A stretch of 13,495 nt of DNA from Chloroflexota bacterium. Lineage in GTDB: Bacteria; Chloroflexota; Dehalococcoidia; DSTF01; JACRBR01. How positions within the stretch are numbered: the first letter of the stretch is position 1; each line of letters starts with the position of its first letter. This document shows, piece after piece, positions 6,090 to 13,493 of this stretch. Under the pieces are notes generated by a model. That model saw nothing but the letters and a program-made list of their open reading frames with translations. It was not told the origin of the DNA and did not search any database. A program made the position numbers and the translations under genes. The stretch spans positions 1-13,495 of the forward strand of contig JACRBR010000006.1 in the NCBI GenBank assembly GCA_016213125.1, in the 5' to 3' direction.

Positions 6090-6749
6090 CTACTTCCCAC
6101 CGCCCAACACCATCTCATCTGGTTTCGCGAGAAACGCGTGGACGAAGCCCGCTGCCGACAGCACCGCGATCAGCGCGGCCACGATGAAACAGACCAGGGC
6201 AGCAAGCCCGGCCTTGTCGCCGAAAATGCTGAATCCGTACGTCGTGAGGAGGAGGCCGCGGAGGGTCTCGCCGGTCTGAAATGTGCTCCGGAGGGAGGTG
6301 GCCGCATCGAGTTGCTTCTTGGCTTCGACTGTCGCTGCATCCGTGGCGCCTTTGTCCGCCAGCGCCGCGTCATACGCCTTCTGCAGGGCGCTCCGCTTCG
6401 CGCCCATCGTCGCGTACGTGTCGTCGCTGTAGGTTCCCTCAGGGTAAGCTTCTCTCGCGGCCTTCCGCATGTGAAGCGCGATGAAGTAGCTGGCGTAGCA
6501 CTCGGCTTGCTTGCCGGTCTCCATGAGCTTGCCGGCGTTCTCCGTCAGGCACTTCGAGCCGGGCTTCCAACTCTTCTCCTCGTCGGTGAGTTCGGTCGCA
6601 AAGGTGATCTTCTGTGCCCCGAGTTCGCCTTTGACGTAGTCCTTCGCGAAGTTGTACTGGTCCTGAACCACGAGCCCGAGAACGACGAGCAGCACCGCAA
6701 CCAATACGCCACCGCCGGCAAAGATGAAATCTAGTGTCCTTCGCTTCAT
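6090..6749 (-). CDS. Membrane protein of unknown function
   Basis: This is a 219-aa protein with an N-terminal transmembrane anchor (about 8-28, 'FIFAGGGVLVAVLLVVLGLV'), a long hydrophilic loop (about 30-160), and a C-terminal hydrophobic region (about 163-175 and 180-206). The loop carries two cysteines (C67, C84; 'KCLTENAG', 'QAECYASYF') that may form a disulfide if it is extracytoplasmic. I recall the architecture, and segments such as 'AQKITF', 'GKQAECYA' and 'GETLRGLLLTTYGFS', from a family of uncharacterised membrane proteins in high-GC Gram-positives, but no function is known to me. The ATG has GGAGGAG five bases upstream. It stands alone between two tRNA genes and is closed by the hairpin at 6023-6057. 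Confidence 0.85.
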   Translation of the reverse strand: MKRRTLDFIFAGGGVLVAVLLVVLGLVVQDQYNFAKDYVKGELGAQKITFATELTDEEKSWKPGSKCLTENAGKLMETGKQAECYASYFIALHMRKAAREAYPEGTYSDDTYATMGAKRSALQKAYDAALADKGATDAATVEAKKQLDAATSLRSTFQTGETLRGLLLTTYGFSIFGDKAGLAALVCFIVAALIAVLSAAGFVHAFLAKPDEMVLGGGK

Positions 6750-7004
6750 GTACGCTCCTCCATGACAAACCTCTTGAGCATTGCTGAATGTTCAGGCGCT
6801 CCGGCAATTAGTCTAAACCACGCCGATGGTGCTGTACCCACACGGCTGGGGCGTATCATCAGCGCCGTGGTGCCGCACCACGAGGGCCGGTCGCAGCGGC
6901 TAACCCCTCGTCACGGCCCTGCCTGAGCTTGGGCTTGGAGCAGAGGGACAAGGGGGATGCCATCGAGAGCGTGCCCCTTCGTCTTACGCGCGAACCCCCT
7001 GGCG
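6750..7004. other. Intergenic region upstream of the membrane-protein gene
   Basis: No supported gene lies here. The minus strand must hold the promoter of the membrane-protein gene; TAGACT (around 6810-6815) is a possible -10 without a good -35. A short dyad, CTGAA-TG-TTCAG (6784-6795), sits between it and the start codon and might be an operator. A peptide read across this region into the tRNA is not a gene. Confidence 0.3.
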
Positions 7005-7043
7005 AAAAAAGAGAGGCTCTCGCGACATGCGCGAGAGCCTCTT
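7005..7043 (-). terminator. Intrinsic terminator of tRNA-Ala
   Basis: On the minus strand AGAGGCTCTCGCG pairs with CGCGAGAGCCTCT (stems at 7030-7042 and 7012-7024) over a 5-base loop, followed by CTTTTTT. This 13-bp stem with a T-run begins about 9 nt after the encoded CCA of tRNA-Ala. Confidence 0.9.
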
Positions 7044-7051
7044 GAGTCCGT

Positions 7052-7127
<76 letters not shown>

Positions 7128-7137
7128 GGACGGTCAT

Positions 7138-7143
7138 AGTATA
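7138..7143 (-). promoter_or_regulatory. -10 box of the tRNA-Ala promoter
   Basis: TATACT on the minus strand is placed so that transcription would start a few bases before the tRNA 5' end at 7127. No convincing -35 is present at 16-18 bp, where the sequence is GC-rich. Confidence 0.45.
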
Positions 7144-7173
7144 CCCAACGCCCCGGCCGCACCCACACCCCCC

Positions 7174-8442
7174 TTACGCACCTCCCGCCGCCTGCTCCAA
7201 CTCCGCCAGCCGCCGGCGCAGGTACGCTCGCTCGATGTCGTTTTCGCACAGCGCGATCGCGCGTTCGTACGCCGGCGCCGACTCGGCCGCGCGGCCCAGT
7301 CGCCGCAGGAGGTCGGCCCGAGCGGCGTGGAGCAGAAAATAGTCATCCATTCCTCCTGAAGCCTCGACCTCATCGATCAGCGGCAGTCCCGCTTCCGCGC
7401 CCTCCGCCATCGCGACCGCAACCGCGCGGTTCAACGCGACGACCGGCGATGGCTGCATGCGCAACAGCCGCCCGTACAGCCCCGCGATGTCGGCCCAGGC
7501 GGTGTCGTCCGGCGTGCGCGCCTGCGCATGCACCGCCGCGATTGCGGCCTGCAGCTGGTACGGCCCCGGTCGGCGCATCCGCAGAGCTCGCTCGGTTAGC
7601 CCTGCGCCTTCCGCGATCTCGTCCTCGTGCCATAGCGACCGGTCCTGCTCCTCCAGCACCGCAAGCTCGCCCGCGGGGCTCGTCCGCGCATCCCGGCGGG
7701 AATGGTGCAGCAGCATCAGCGCCAGCAGGCCCAGCACTTCGGGCTCGTCCGGCATCAGGCCCGCCAGCAGCCGCCCCAGCCGGATCGCCTCCCCGCAGAG
7801 TTCCCGGCGCACCAGGGCATCGCCGCTCGTCGCGGTGTAGCCCTCGTTGAAGACGAGGTAGATCACGGCAAGCACGGCGCCCAGCCGCTCGGGCAGTTCG
7901 TGCGCGGGCGGCACCGAGTAGGGGATGCCCGCATCCCGGATCTTGCGCTTCACCCGAACCAGCCGTTGCGCCATCGTCGCGTCCGGTACAAGGAACGCGC
8001 GCGCGATCTCGGGTGTCGTCAGCCCGCCCAGCGTGCGTAGGGTAAGCGCGACCTGCGCTTCGATCGCCAGAGCCGGGTGGCAACACGTGAAGATGAGCCG
8101 TAGACGGTCATCGATGTTCTGCATTGGACGTTCCTCGCCGGCGTCCTCCGGACGCGGCGCCTCGAGATCCGCCAGCGCGGCGATCTGCGCCTGCTTGTCC
8201 ATGCGTGTTCGTTCCCGCCGCAGCCGGTCGATCGCCTTCCGGCGTGCTGTGGTCGTGATCCAGGCTCCGGGGTTCGCCGGTATCCCGTCCTGCGGCCACC
8301 GTTGCAGGGCCACAGCGAAGGCGTCTTGCATCGCCTCCTCGGCCAGGTCGAAGTCATGGCACGCGCGAATCAGCGATGCGAGGATTCGGCCCGACTCCTC
8401 GCGAAAGGTGCGCTCGATTGCCGAGGCCGCCGCATCAGCCAT
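7174..8442 (-). CDS. RNA polymerase sigma factor, ECF42-type, with C-terminal TPR-like domain
   Basis: This 422-aa extracytoplasmic-function sigma factor redirects RNA polymerase to a small set of promoters. Sigma region 2 spans about 8-80 ('FDLAEEAMQDAFAVAL', then 'AWITTTARRKAIDRLRRER'). Region 4 spans about 112-170, with a helix-turn-helix at 'LTTPEIARAFLVPDATMAQR'. A long C-terminal extension (about 185-415) carries the conserved 'LAVIYLVFNEGYTAT' block (DUF6596-like) and TPR-like helices. This extension is typical of ECF42, which has no anti-sigma factor and is thought to be controlled through it. I start at ATG 8442 rather than the longer open frame (to 8760), because that frame lies inside the upstream gene and this start overlaps its stop by 8 bp. 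The partner gene encodes a DGPF protein, as expected for ECF42. The activating signal is unknown. Confidence 0.9.
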   Translation of the reverse strand: MADAAASAIERTFREESGRILASLIRACHDFDLAEEAMQDAFAVALQRWPQDGIPANPGAWITTTARRKAIDRLRRERTRMDKQAQIAALADLEAPRPEDAGEERPMQNIDDRLRLIFTCCHPALAIEAQVALTLRTLGGLTTPEIARAFLVPDATMAQRLVRVKRKIRDAGIPYSVPPAHELPERLGAVLAVIYLVFNEGYTATSGDALVRRELCGEAIRLGRLLAGLMPDEPEVLGLLALMLLHHSRRDARTSPAGELAVLEEQDRSLWHEDEIAEGAGLTERALRMRRPGPYQLQAAIAAVHAQARTPDDTAWADIAGLYGRLLRMQPSPVVALNRAVAVAMAEGAEAGLPLIDEVEASGGMDDYFLLHAARADLLRRLGRAAESAPAYERAIALCENDIERAYLRRRLAELEQAAGGA

Positions 8443-8827
8443 GCGCCGCGCTGGTGGCCGCCCGCATCTCCGCCACCGCCTCGTCCCACCCGGGGATCTC
8501 GGCCACCCGCCGAATCTCGATGCACCCGTCCGGGGGAGACGGGATCCTGGCGGCGAGTTCGACCGCCTCCTCGAGATCCCGGCAATCGAACACGTAGAAG
8601 CCGCCCACGATCTCCTTCGTTTCCGCGAACGGCCCGTCGCTGCGCACGATCTTCCCATCGCGAACCCGCACCCGCACGGCCGACGCCGTCGGCTCCAGGG
8701 CATCGCACGTGACATACGCGCCGCGTTCGATCGCCTCGCGCGTGACCGCCAGGTGCGCATCCATCACGCCGGGCGCCGGCTCGCCCATGTCGTCCTCGGT
8801 GACGTAGATCAGCATCATGTACTTCAT
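8435..8827 (-). CDS. DGPF/YCII-related protein, partner of the ECF42 sigma factor
   Basis: This 130-aa protein is of the YCII-related family, a ferredoxin-like dimeric alpha-beta fold. It begins 'MKYMMLIYVTEDD' and carries the name-giving DGPF motif at residues 64-67, followed by 'AETKEIVGGFYVFDCRDLEEA', the standard block of DGPF proteins. ATG 8827 is chosen because AAAGGAG precedes it at good spacing and the family starts at 'MKYM(M)LI'; the upstream extension to 9037 crosses the promoter. Its stop overlaps the sigma-factor start by 8 bp, so the two are almost certainly translationally coupled. DGPF proteins are regularly encoded with ECF42 factors and are thought to belong to their regulon; their biochemical role is not established. 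Confidence 0.9.
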   Translation of the reverse strand: MKYMMLIYVTEDDMGEPAPGVMDAHLAVTREAIERGAYVTCDALEPTASAVRVRVRDGKIVRSDGPFAETKEIVGGFYVFDCRDLEEAVELAARIPSPPDGCIEIRRVAEIPGWDEAVAEMRAATSAAHG

Positions 8828-8875
8828 CTCTGGCTCCTTTCGCCGCATGCGGGTCACGCGCCCGCACAGTATGAC

Positions 8876-8902
8876 GACGAACGCGCCTCGAATGAATCGA
8901 CG
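8876..8902 (-). promoter_or_regulatory. Putative ECF42-dependent promoter of the DGPF-sigma operon
   Basis: On the minus strand CGTCGA (8897-8902) and CGTC (8876-8879) are separated by exactly 17 bp. As I recall, ECF42 promoters have TGTCGA at -35 and CGA/CGTC-like bases at -10, so this is a five-of-six match with correct spacing. Transcription would begin near 8868, about 40 nt before the ATG at 8827. It suggests that the sigma factor controls its own operon. Confidence 0.55.
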
Positions 8903-8943
8903 TCCCGTGGACGCGTCATGCCAGTTCCTGAAGCGGCGATCAT

Positions 8944-8973
8944 CTTCACGTAAACGTGAAGGTTCGTTATCAT
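8944..8973 (+). promoter_or_regulatory. Promoter of the MFS gene overlapped by an 18-bp dyad (operator)
   Basis: TTCACG (8945-8950), 17 bp, TATCAT (8968-8973) form a plausible promoter with a start near 8980. CTTCACGT-AA-ACGTGAAG (8944-8961), a perfect inverted repeat, covers the -35 and half of the spacer. Such dyads are bound by MerR- or TetR-type regulators of efflux genes. No regulator gene is adjacent, so it would act in trans. Confidence 0.55.
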
Positions 8974-9011
8974 GTCCCGTCCCCGAGCAGCTTCGGTTCA
9001 GAAAGAGCCTC

Positions 9012-10271
9012 ATGCCCGCCCAGCCTCCAGCCGCCACGCCCCCCGCCCCGGGCGGGATCCGCGGCTATGGCCTCCGGACGTTCTCCTCGCTACGCATCCC
9101 GGACTTCAGGGTCCTCTGGCTCGGCAACGTCGGCACCATGCTCGGCCAGTGGGTCCAGGTCGCCGCCCAGGGCTTCCTTGTATACGACCTCAGCAAGTCG
9201 CCGTTCCAGGTCGGCGCGGTCGGCTTCGCGCGTGGCATCGCATCTGTCGCATTCTCGCCCTTCGCCGGGATCATCACCGATCGCTTCAGCCGGCGATCCG
9301 TCCTGATGGTGATGACCAGTCTCAGCGCCATGATCGCCGCAGTTCTCGCGGCGCTCATCATCGCAGACCTCATCGAGGTGTGGATGCTCTATCCCATCTC
9401 CATCGCCGAGGGCCTCACGGACGCCATCAACCAGCCTGCGCGGCAGGTGATGGTCTACGACGTCGTTGGCGAGGAGGAGCTGGCGAACGCCGTCGCCGTC
9501 AACTCCCTCGGTGGAAACACGATGCGCATCGTCGGCCCTTCTCTGGCCGGCGCCCTCATCGGCGGCGTCGGAATTGAGGCTGCCTTCATCTTGCAGGCGG
9601 TGGCATATGGCGTGTCGGTCTTCTTCACATCGAGGATCAAGACCCGCGGCATTCCCACGTCGAAGTCCACGAGCTCCGTCCTGGCGGGCCTGGCCGACGG
9701 TCTCTCATACGCGCGCACGAACCGTGATGTCTTGCTCCTGGTCGTGATGGCTGGACTCCCGTCGCTCCTCGTGTACCCATACGTCCAATACATTCCCGTC
9801 TTTGCCGAGGACGTGCTCCACGTGGGGTCAGTGGGCTTCGGGTTCCTGGCCTCGGCCGTCGGCTACGGATCGGTCATCGGCGCACTCATCGCGGCGAACC
9901 TCACCCGGCTCACGAAGCGCGGACAGATCCTCGTCTGGACCACCTTCGTCTACATGGCGCTGGTCACGGCCTTCGCCGTCTCAAACATGTTCGCGCTGTC
10001 GTTCGCCCTGTTGGTCGTCGCCGGCATCGCCAACTCCATCTACCTCATGTTCAACCAGGTCATGGTCCAGCTCATCGTCCACGACGAGTATCGCGGGCGG
10101 GTGATGTCGCTCTACGTCATGGTCAGCGGTATCACGCCGTTCAGCGCCCTGCTCATGGGCGCACTCATCGACCTCTTCGGTGCCCAGGTGACGGTTGCGT
10201 GCTTCACGGGCCTCGCCTCCGCCATCGTCCTCGTAATCGGCATCACGAGCCGGCGGCTGCGCGAGATCTAG
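9012..10271 (+). CDS. MFS transporter, MFS_3/EntS-like exporter
   Basis: This 419-aa integral membrane protein of the major facilitator superfamily is probably a proton-driven exporter of drugs or a small natural product. ATG 9012 is chosen because it gives the family-typical length and N-terminus ('LRIPDFRVLWLGNVGTMLGQWVQ', residues about 27-49) and lies downstream of a promoter; the open frame back to 8817 would cross the operator and the opposite gene's 5' region. MFS motif A is visible after TM2 ('GIITDRFSRRSVLM', about 86-99), and twelve hydrophobic segments can be followed. 'NQPARQVMVYDVVGEEELANAVAVNS' (about 138-163) is typical of the EntS/MFS_3 subgroup. The ribosome site is weak (GAAAGAG). 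It is divergent from the sigma operon and ends 7 bp from the convergent MATE gene. Its substrate cannot be read from the sequence. Confidence 0.9.
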   Translation: MPAQPPAATPPAPGGIRGYGLRTFSSLRIPDFRVLWLGNVGTMLGQWVQVAAQGFLVYDLSKSPFQVGAVGFARGIASVAFSPFAGIITDRFSRRSVLMVMTSLSAMIAAVLAALIIADLIEVWMLYPISIAEGLTDAINQPARQVMVYDVVGEEELANAVAVNSLGGNTMRIVGPSLAGALIGGVGIEAAFILQAVAYGVSVFFTSRIKTRGIPTSKSTSSVLAGLADGLSYARTNRDVLLLVVMAGLPSLLVYPYVQYIPVFAEDVLHVGSVGFGFLASAVGYGSVIGALIAANLTRLTKRGQILVWTTFVYMALVTAFAVSNMFALSFALLVVAGIANSIYLMFNQVMVQLIVHDEYRGRVMSLYVMVSGITPFSALLMGALIDLFGAQVTVACFTGLASAIVLVIGITSRRLREI

Positions 10272-10278
10272 TGCGGTG

Positions 10279-11661
10279 CTAGACCTTGATCGACTTCCAC
10301 TTCCCCGAGCGGAAGCGCCACGTCGTCAGCGCCGCGCGCGTCCAGTTCTCGGTCACGGCCGCCAGCCACACGAACGGCACGCTGAGCCCCAGCCCGAACA
10401 CCATCAGCGCCGCAATCGGCACGCGGACGCACCATGCGCTGAACGTGAACGTCCCCAGCACGAACCGCACGTCGCCCGCCCCGCGAAGCGCCCCGGACAG
10501 CGATGCGTGGACGGCCATTCCCGGGAGCGCGATGGAGAACACGCGCAACAGCTTCGTTCCCGTCTCCACCACCTCTGGGTCGTCGACGAAGAGCCGGACG
10601 ATGTACGGCGACAGCACGAATTGCGCGACCGCCATCACCGACAGGGCGCACATCGCAAAGAACCGCACGCGCTTCGCCACGTCCTCGGCCCGCTCCGGCC
10701 GGCCCGCCCCCAGGCTCTGCCCCACCAGCGCCGTCGCCGCCGTGCCCAGCGCGAACCCCGGCAGGATCGCCACCTCCAGCGACCGCAGCGCCAGCGAGTG
10801 CGCCGCAAGCTGCTCCGTCCCCAGGTGCGCGACGATGCGCGTGTAGACGAGGAACGCCAGCATGAACTGGCCTTCCTCCAGTCCTACCGGCAACCCGATA
10901 CGCGCCAACCGCGCGAACGACGAGCGCGTCGTCACGAAGATCCTTCGCAGGTCGAGGTGCAAGGGACCGGCACCGCTGACGAGCAGTCCCAGGGCCAACA
11001 GTCCGCCTCCGGCGCTGGCTGTCGCATACCCGATCCCTGATGCGCGCACACCCAGGTCAGCGACCGTTCCGCTGATCAGGAGATACGTCACGCCGGCGTT
11101 GATCAGGTTCACGATGACCAGGATCGACATCGACATCCAAGTGTTGCCCATGCCGCGCAACGACCCCGCGGTCGCGTAGAACACCATGATCAGCGGAAGC
11201 CCCAGGCATCCGGCACGCAAGTACTCGATACCCAGGGGCCGGACCTCGGCGTCCGCGCCCATGACCCGGACGAAGAATGGTGCCAACGTGAAGATGGCTG
11301 CCGAACAGGCGATACCCCACGCCAGCCCGGCGAGAATCGCGGCATGAAGCCCCGCCTGCACGCGCGATTCGTCGCCCGCGCCCACGTCTCGGGCGATCAC
11401 GGCTGTCGAACCGACGTCAATCGCGAGCGCTCCTGAGAGCGGGATCCAAAACAGGAGCGCACTGATACCTACCGCCGCCAGTCCGTCGGCGCCCACGAAG
11501 TGGCCGACCAGCACCGCATCCACCGCGCTCAGCAGCGAGATCGAGAGGCGCTCCAGCACCACGGGCCATGCCAGCTTCAGTATCGTGCGGTTGATGCTCG
11601 CTTCACCGGCCACGACCGCCGGGATGTGAGTCAGCGGAAGGGCCTCCGCTTCGGTCGCCAA
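10279..11661 (-). CDS. MATE family efflux transporter
   Basis: This 460-aa multidrug and toxic compound extrusion protein exchanges cations (H+ or Na+) for drugs across the inner membrane. Twelve hydrophobic helices in two similar halves are visible. The N-half opens with 'ILKLAWPVVLERLSISLLSAVDAVLVGHFVGADGLAAVGIS' (about 27-67) and the C-half with 'IGLPVGLEEGQFMLAFLVYTRIVAHLGTEQLAAHSLALRS', the expected internal duplication. 'AATALVGQSLGAGRPERAE' is a family hallmark. The length is normal. The start is TTG at 11661 with GAGGTGA about 9 nt upstream. It follows the peptidase gene on the same strand after 103 bp but has its own operator-like dyad, and it converges with the MFS exporter. The substrate is unknown. 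Confidence 0.92.
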   Translation of the reverse strand: MATEAEALPLTHIPAVVAGEASINRTILKLAWPVVLERLSISLLSAVDAVLVGHFVGADGLAAVGISALLFWIPLSGALAIDVGSTAVIARDVGAGDESRVQAGLHAAILAGLAWGIACSAAIFTLAPFFVRVMGADAEVRPLGIEYLRAGCLGLPLIMVFYATAGSLRGMGNTWMSMSILVIVNLINAGVTYLLISGTVADLGVRASGIGYATASAGGGLLALGLLVSGAGPLHLDLRRIFVTTRSSFARLARIGLPVGLEEGQFMLAFLVYTRIVAHLGTEQLAAHSLALRSLEVAILPGFALGTAATALVGQSLGAGRPERAEDVAKRVRFFAMCALSVMAVAQFVLSPYIVRLFVDDPEVVETGTKLLRVFSIALPGMAVHASLSGALRGAGDVRFVLGTFTFSAWCVRVPIAALMVFGLGLSVPFVWLAAVTENWTRAALTTWRFRSGKWKSIKV

Positions 11662-11691
11662 GGGGGATCACCTCGAGCCGCCGCCGTTGGC

Positions 11692-11715
11692 GGAACCAGC
11701 GAATTCGCGCGTTCC
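11692..11715. promoter_or_regulatory. 24-bp dyad upstream of the MATE gene (candidate operator)
   Basis: GGAAC (11692-11696), two bases, GCGAATTCGC (11699-11708), two bases, GTTCC (11711-11715) form a symmetric dyad whose only unpaired positions are the two-base gaps. Its edge lies about 30 bp upstream of the TTG start at 11661. TetR-, MarR- or LexA-type repressors bind sites of this kind. As RNA it could also be a weak hairpin after the peptidase gene, but it has no T-run. Confidence 0.45.
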
Positions 11716-11764
11716 GACCAGCGTAACACGAGGATTTCGTCCCAAAGGGCTCATCGGCAGGCGG

Positions 11765-12784
11765 TCAGGGCGTCGGCGTGGTCTCGGGTGTGGGAGTTTC
11801 AGTTGGCGGCGTTTCCGGCGTGTCGGTGGGCGGCGGCGGAACCGTTGGTGGCACGGGCGTGGCCGTCGGCGGCGGCGGTGGCGGCAGCGTTGGCGGGATC
11901 ACCTCTGTCGCTGTCGGCTCCGGCAGCGGGGTCTCCGTGGGCGTCGGCTCCGGCGTCTCCGTCTCAGGCGTGATGAACCACTCCGCCAGCGGGAGCGGCG
12001 TCGGCGTCTCGGTCGGCGTCGGCTCTTCCGGTGGAGCAGGGGTCGGCTGCACCGCGTCCGGATCGGCCTGCTGCAGTCCGCGCACCAGGGGCACCGCCTG
12101 GGGGTTGAACTCACGCGACACGTGGTGCGGCGTCAGCTTGATCTTCTGTGACTTGCCGGGCCCGTAGTTCCCAGAGACGTACGACACACCGTACTCCGGA
12201 ACGCCGTCGTTGCCAGCGATGTCATCGAACGCCACTGGCTGCGACTGCGTGAAGTACTTGCCCTCGACGTACGGCTGTACCTGGAAGTGCAGGTGCGCTC
12301 CCGGCCCGCCGTCGACATCCGAGCACGTGACGCCGGTCTCGCCCGAGATCCCGACCGGCTCGCCCGCGGACACCAATTGCCCCACCTCCACCTCGACGGA
12401 GTTCTGTGCCAGGTGCAGGTACAGGCTGGCCATCCCATCTCCGTGATCGATTACCACGTAGTTGGCGGACCCCGCGAAGAAGGCGCTGCACCCACCAGCG
12501 TTCGAGTCCTCCCGGACCATCACGACCTTGCCGTCACGCGCGGCCACCACGGTCTCGTAGTTCAGGTCGAAGTCGAAGGCGTACGCGGCCAGACCGTTGT
12601 GCGTGAAGCCCGTGTCCTCGCCCTGCGTGACAGAGTGGATCTCGCCACCGGCCCACGGGAGGAGGTAACCGGGAGGCGCCGGGTACTGCGGCCTGGAGTC
12701 GGAGCCGCCCGGCAAGTTAATCGCAGGGGTGACGGCCATCACGATGGAGAAGGCGGCAGTGATGGCGGATGCGAAGAACGACAC
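11765..12784 (-). CDS. Secreted M23-type metallopeptidase with Pro/Thr/Glu-rich tail
   Basis: This 339-aa exported protein probably cuts peptidoglycan cross-bridges with a zinc-dependent LytM (M23) domain. A hydrophobic signal segment (about 3-22, 'FFASAITAAFSIVMAVTPA') is followed by the peptidase domain (about 45-170). Candidate zinc and catalytic residues are H62 and D71 or D73 in 'HNGLAAYAFDFD', H124 in 'SLYLHLAQ', and H164/H166 in 'GAHLHFQ'. Two cysteines (C99, C154) may pair. Residues about 247-339 are a low-complexity tail. GTG 12784 is the first possible start, since the codon before it is TAG; AGGG lies about 7 nt upstream. The signal peptide lacks the usual basic n-region, and an in-frame ATG at 12838 is separated from the gene only by that TAG. 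A strong promoter lies at 12875-12903. Confidence 0.88.
   Translation of the reverse strand: MSFFASAITAAFSIVMAVTPAINLPGGSDSRPQYPAPPGYLLPWAGGEIHSVTQGEDTGFTHNGLAAYAFDFDLNYETVVAARDGKVVMVREDSNAGGCSAFFAGSANYVVIDHGDGMASLYLHLAQNSVEVEVGQLVSAGEPVGISGETGVTCSDVDGGPGAHLHFQVQPYVEGKYFTQSQPVAFDDIAGNDGVPEYGVSYVSGNYGPGKSQKIKLTPHHVSREFNPQAVPLVRGLQQADPDAVQPTPAPPEEPTPTETPTPLPLAEWFITPETETPEPTPTETPLPEPTATEVIPPTLPPPPPPTATPVPPTVPPPPTDTPETPPTETPTPETTPTP
11768..12046 (-). repeat. Low-complexity Pro/Thr/Glu tail coding repeats
   Basis: Degenerate repeats encode TPTETPTP- and PPPPPTATP-type units over residues about 247-339 of the peptidase. Such tails are common in secreted Chloroflexota proteins and probably act as wall-spanning or glycosylated linkers. 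Nothing folded follows, so the catalytic domain would sit at the end of a flexible stalk. Confidence 0.8.
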
Positions 12785-12838
12785 CTAGTACCCTGTCTCG
12801 GCGCGAGTCTCGACGCTCGGAGGCCGCGATGCTTTCAT
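12785..12838 (-). CDS. Possible 17-aa leader ORF in frame with the peptidase, ended by TAG
   Basis: ATG at 12838 opens 17 codons ('MKASRPPSVETRAETGY') ending in TAG at 12785-12787, directly against the GTG start of the peptidase in the same frame. AGG precedes the ATG weakly. It may be a leader peptide, chance, or the true N-terminus cut off by an amber codon. Confidence 0.25.
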   Translation of the reverse strand: MKASRPPSVETRAETGY

Positions 12839-12874
12839 TACCTAACGCGCGATGGCATAGGCGGGGTTGCGCCC

Positions 12875-12903
12875 ATTATCCCGTCCTCGTGGGATCTTGT
12901 CGA
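12875..12903 (-). promoter_or_regulatory. Sigma-70-like promoter of the peptidase gene
   Basis: On the minus strand TCGACA (12898-12903), 17 bp, GATAAT (12875-12880) match the -35 and -10 consensus at five of six positions each with optimal spacing. Transcription would start near 12868, giving a leader of about 84 nt before the GTG at 12784. Confidence 0.7.
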
Positions 12904-13059
12904 GCACGTCAAGAATCCGGACCCATGTTCAGATTCGGTTACGGCAGTGTGGACTGATAGCTTCGTCGGCCATCGGACTCCGGGGCCCGCCGCCGATGCT
13001 GGGTGGTCAAAACCCTGATCTCGAGGGGAATCCGCCCGGGGCCAGTGACGGGGTTGGAT
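12904..13059. other. Intergenic region between the peptidase promoter and the DUF952 gene
   Basis: No supported gene is present. Imperfect pairing is possible between CCCTGA (13013 onward) and TCAGGG (near 13065), and between AATCC and GGATT inside it. It overlaps the end of the DUF952 gene and lacks a T-run, so I do not call it a terminator. Confidence 0.3.
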
Positions 13060-13398
13060 TCAGGGAGCCCTGGGTGGGAGGAAGCTGCCATCCGCCGTCC
13101 GCAGGATCGGCAGGACGGCGACGATGGCGTCGCGGTTCAGCGGGCCGTAGATGTGCGGGTAGATCCCGGGCTCGTCCTCGTAGCGGATCTCGCACGTGAC
13201 TTCGGCCTTCTCGATCGCCAGCACAACGAACATGCGCTGCTCGTCGCGGTAGTAGCGGTTCGCGGTGTCCGCGATGTTCTGCTCGCCGTCGGTGCAGTGG
13301 ATGAAGCCGTCGTCCGCGAACCCGGGCGGAACATACGGCGCGGAGGAGTCGCAGTCGCGAAAGTACTCCGCAGCCACAAGGTGGTAGGTGATGCTCAC
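13060..13398 (-). CDS. DUF952 family protein
   Basis: This small 112-aa cytoplasmic protein belongs to the DUF952 family (COG3502). The family landmarks are all visible: 'YHLVAAEYFRD' at the N-terminus, 'DDGFIHCTDGEQNIADTANRYY' (about 29-50), 'MFVVLAIE' (about 56-63), and 'YPHIYGPLNRDAIVAVLPI' (about 80-98). Its reaction is not established; as I recall, the fold has been related to ADP-ribosyltransferases, which is not evidence of activity. The length matches the family. GTG 13398 is the start, placed just after GGAGGTG. It overlaps the stop of the short upstream ORF by 4 bp (GTGA), indicating translational coupling. The neighbouring peptidase has its own promoter and is not obviously linked. 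Confidence 0.88.
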   Translation of the reverse strand: MSITYHLVAAEYFRDCDSSAPYVPPGFADDGFIHCTDGEQNIADTANRYYRDEQRMFVVLAIEKAEVTCEIRYEDEPGIYPHIYGPLNRDAIVAVLPILRTADGSFLPPRAP

Positions 13399-13493
13399 GG
13401 CACCTCCACCCCCGCCAGCACGCGATCCACGATGTCCTCCGGAGTCACGTTCTCGGCCTCGGCCTCGTACGTGACGACGACGCGGTGCCGCAT
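13395..13493 (-). CDS. Short ORF coupled to the DUF952 gene (possibly truncated by the window edge)
   Basis: ATG at 13493 gives 32 residues ('MRHRVVVTYEAEAENVTPED' then 'IVDRVLAGVEVP') ending in TGA at 13395-13397, overlapping the DUF952 start. The frame stays open to the window edge, so the real start may lie beyond it. I do not recognise it; the codon choice and coupling suggest a real small protein. Confidence 0.5.
   Translation of the reverse strand: MRHRVVVTYEAEAENVTPEDIVDRVLAGVEVP

Noticed and set aside
8443..8760. N-terminal extension of the sigma-factor frame
   Set aside because: It overlaps the DGPF gene completely, reads as Arg-rich noise, and the start at 8442 has coupling and family support.
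7925..8953. 342-residue plus-strand ORF, and other long ORFs over 7449-8086
   Set aside because: They lie opposite the sigma-factor and DGPF genes, whose families are clear; their Arg/Ser/Pro-rich composition is the usual shadow of GC-rich third positions.
8817..9011. N-terminal extension of the MFS frame
   Set aside because: It would cross the promoter and operator dyad and overlap the divergent gene; the family starts near 9012.
11778..12167. Gly/Val/Ser-rich 129-residue plus-strand ORF
   Set aside because: It is the antisense of the peptidase's Pro/Thr/Glu tail.
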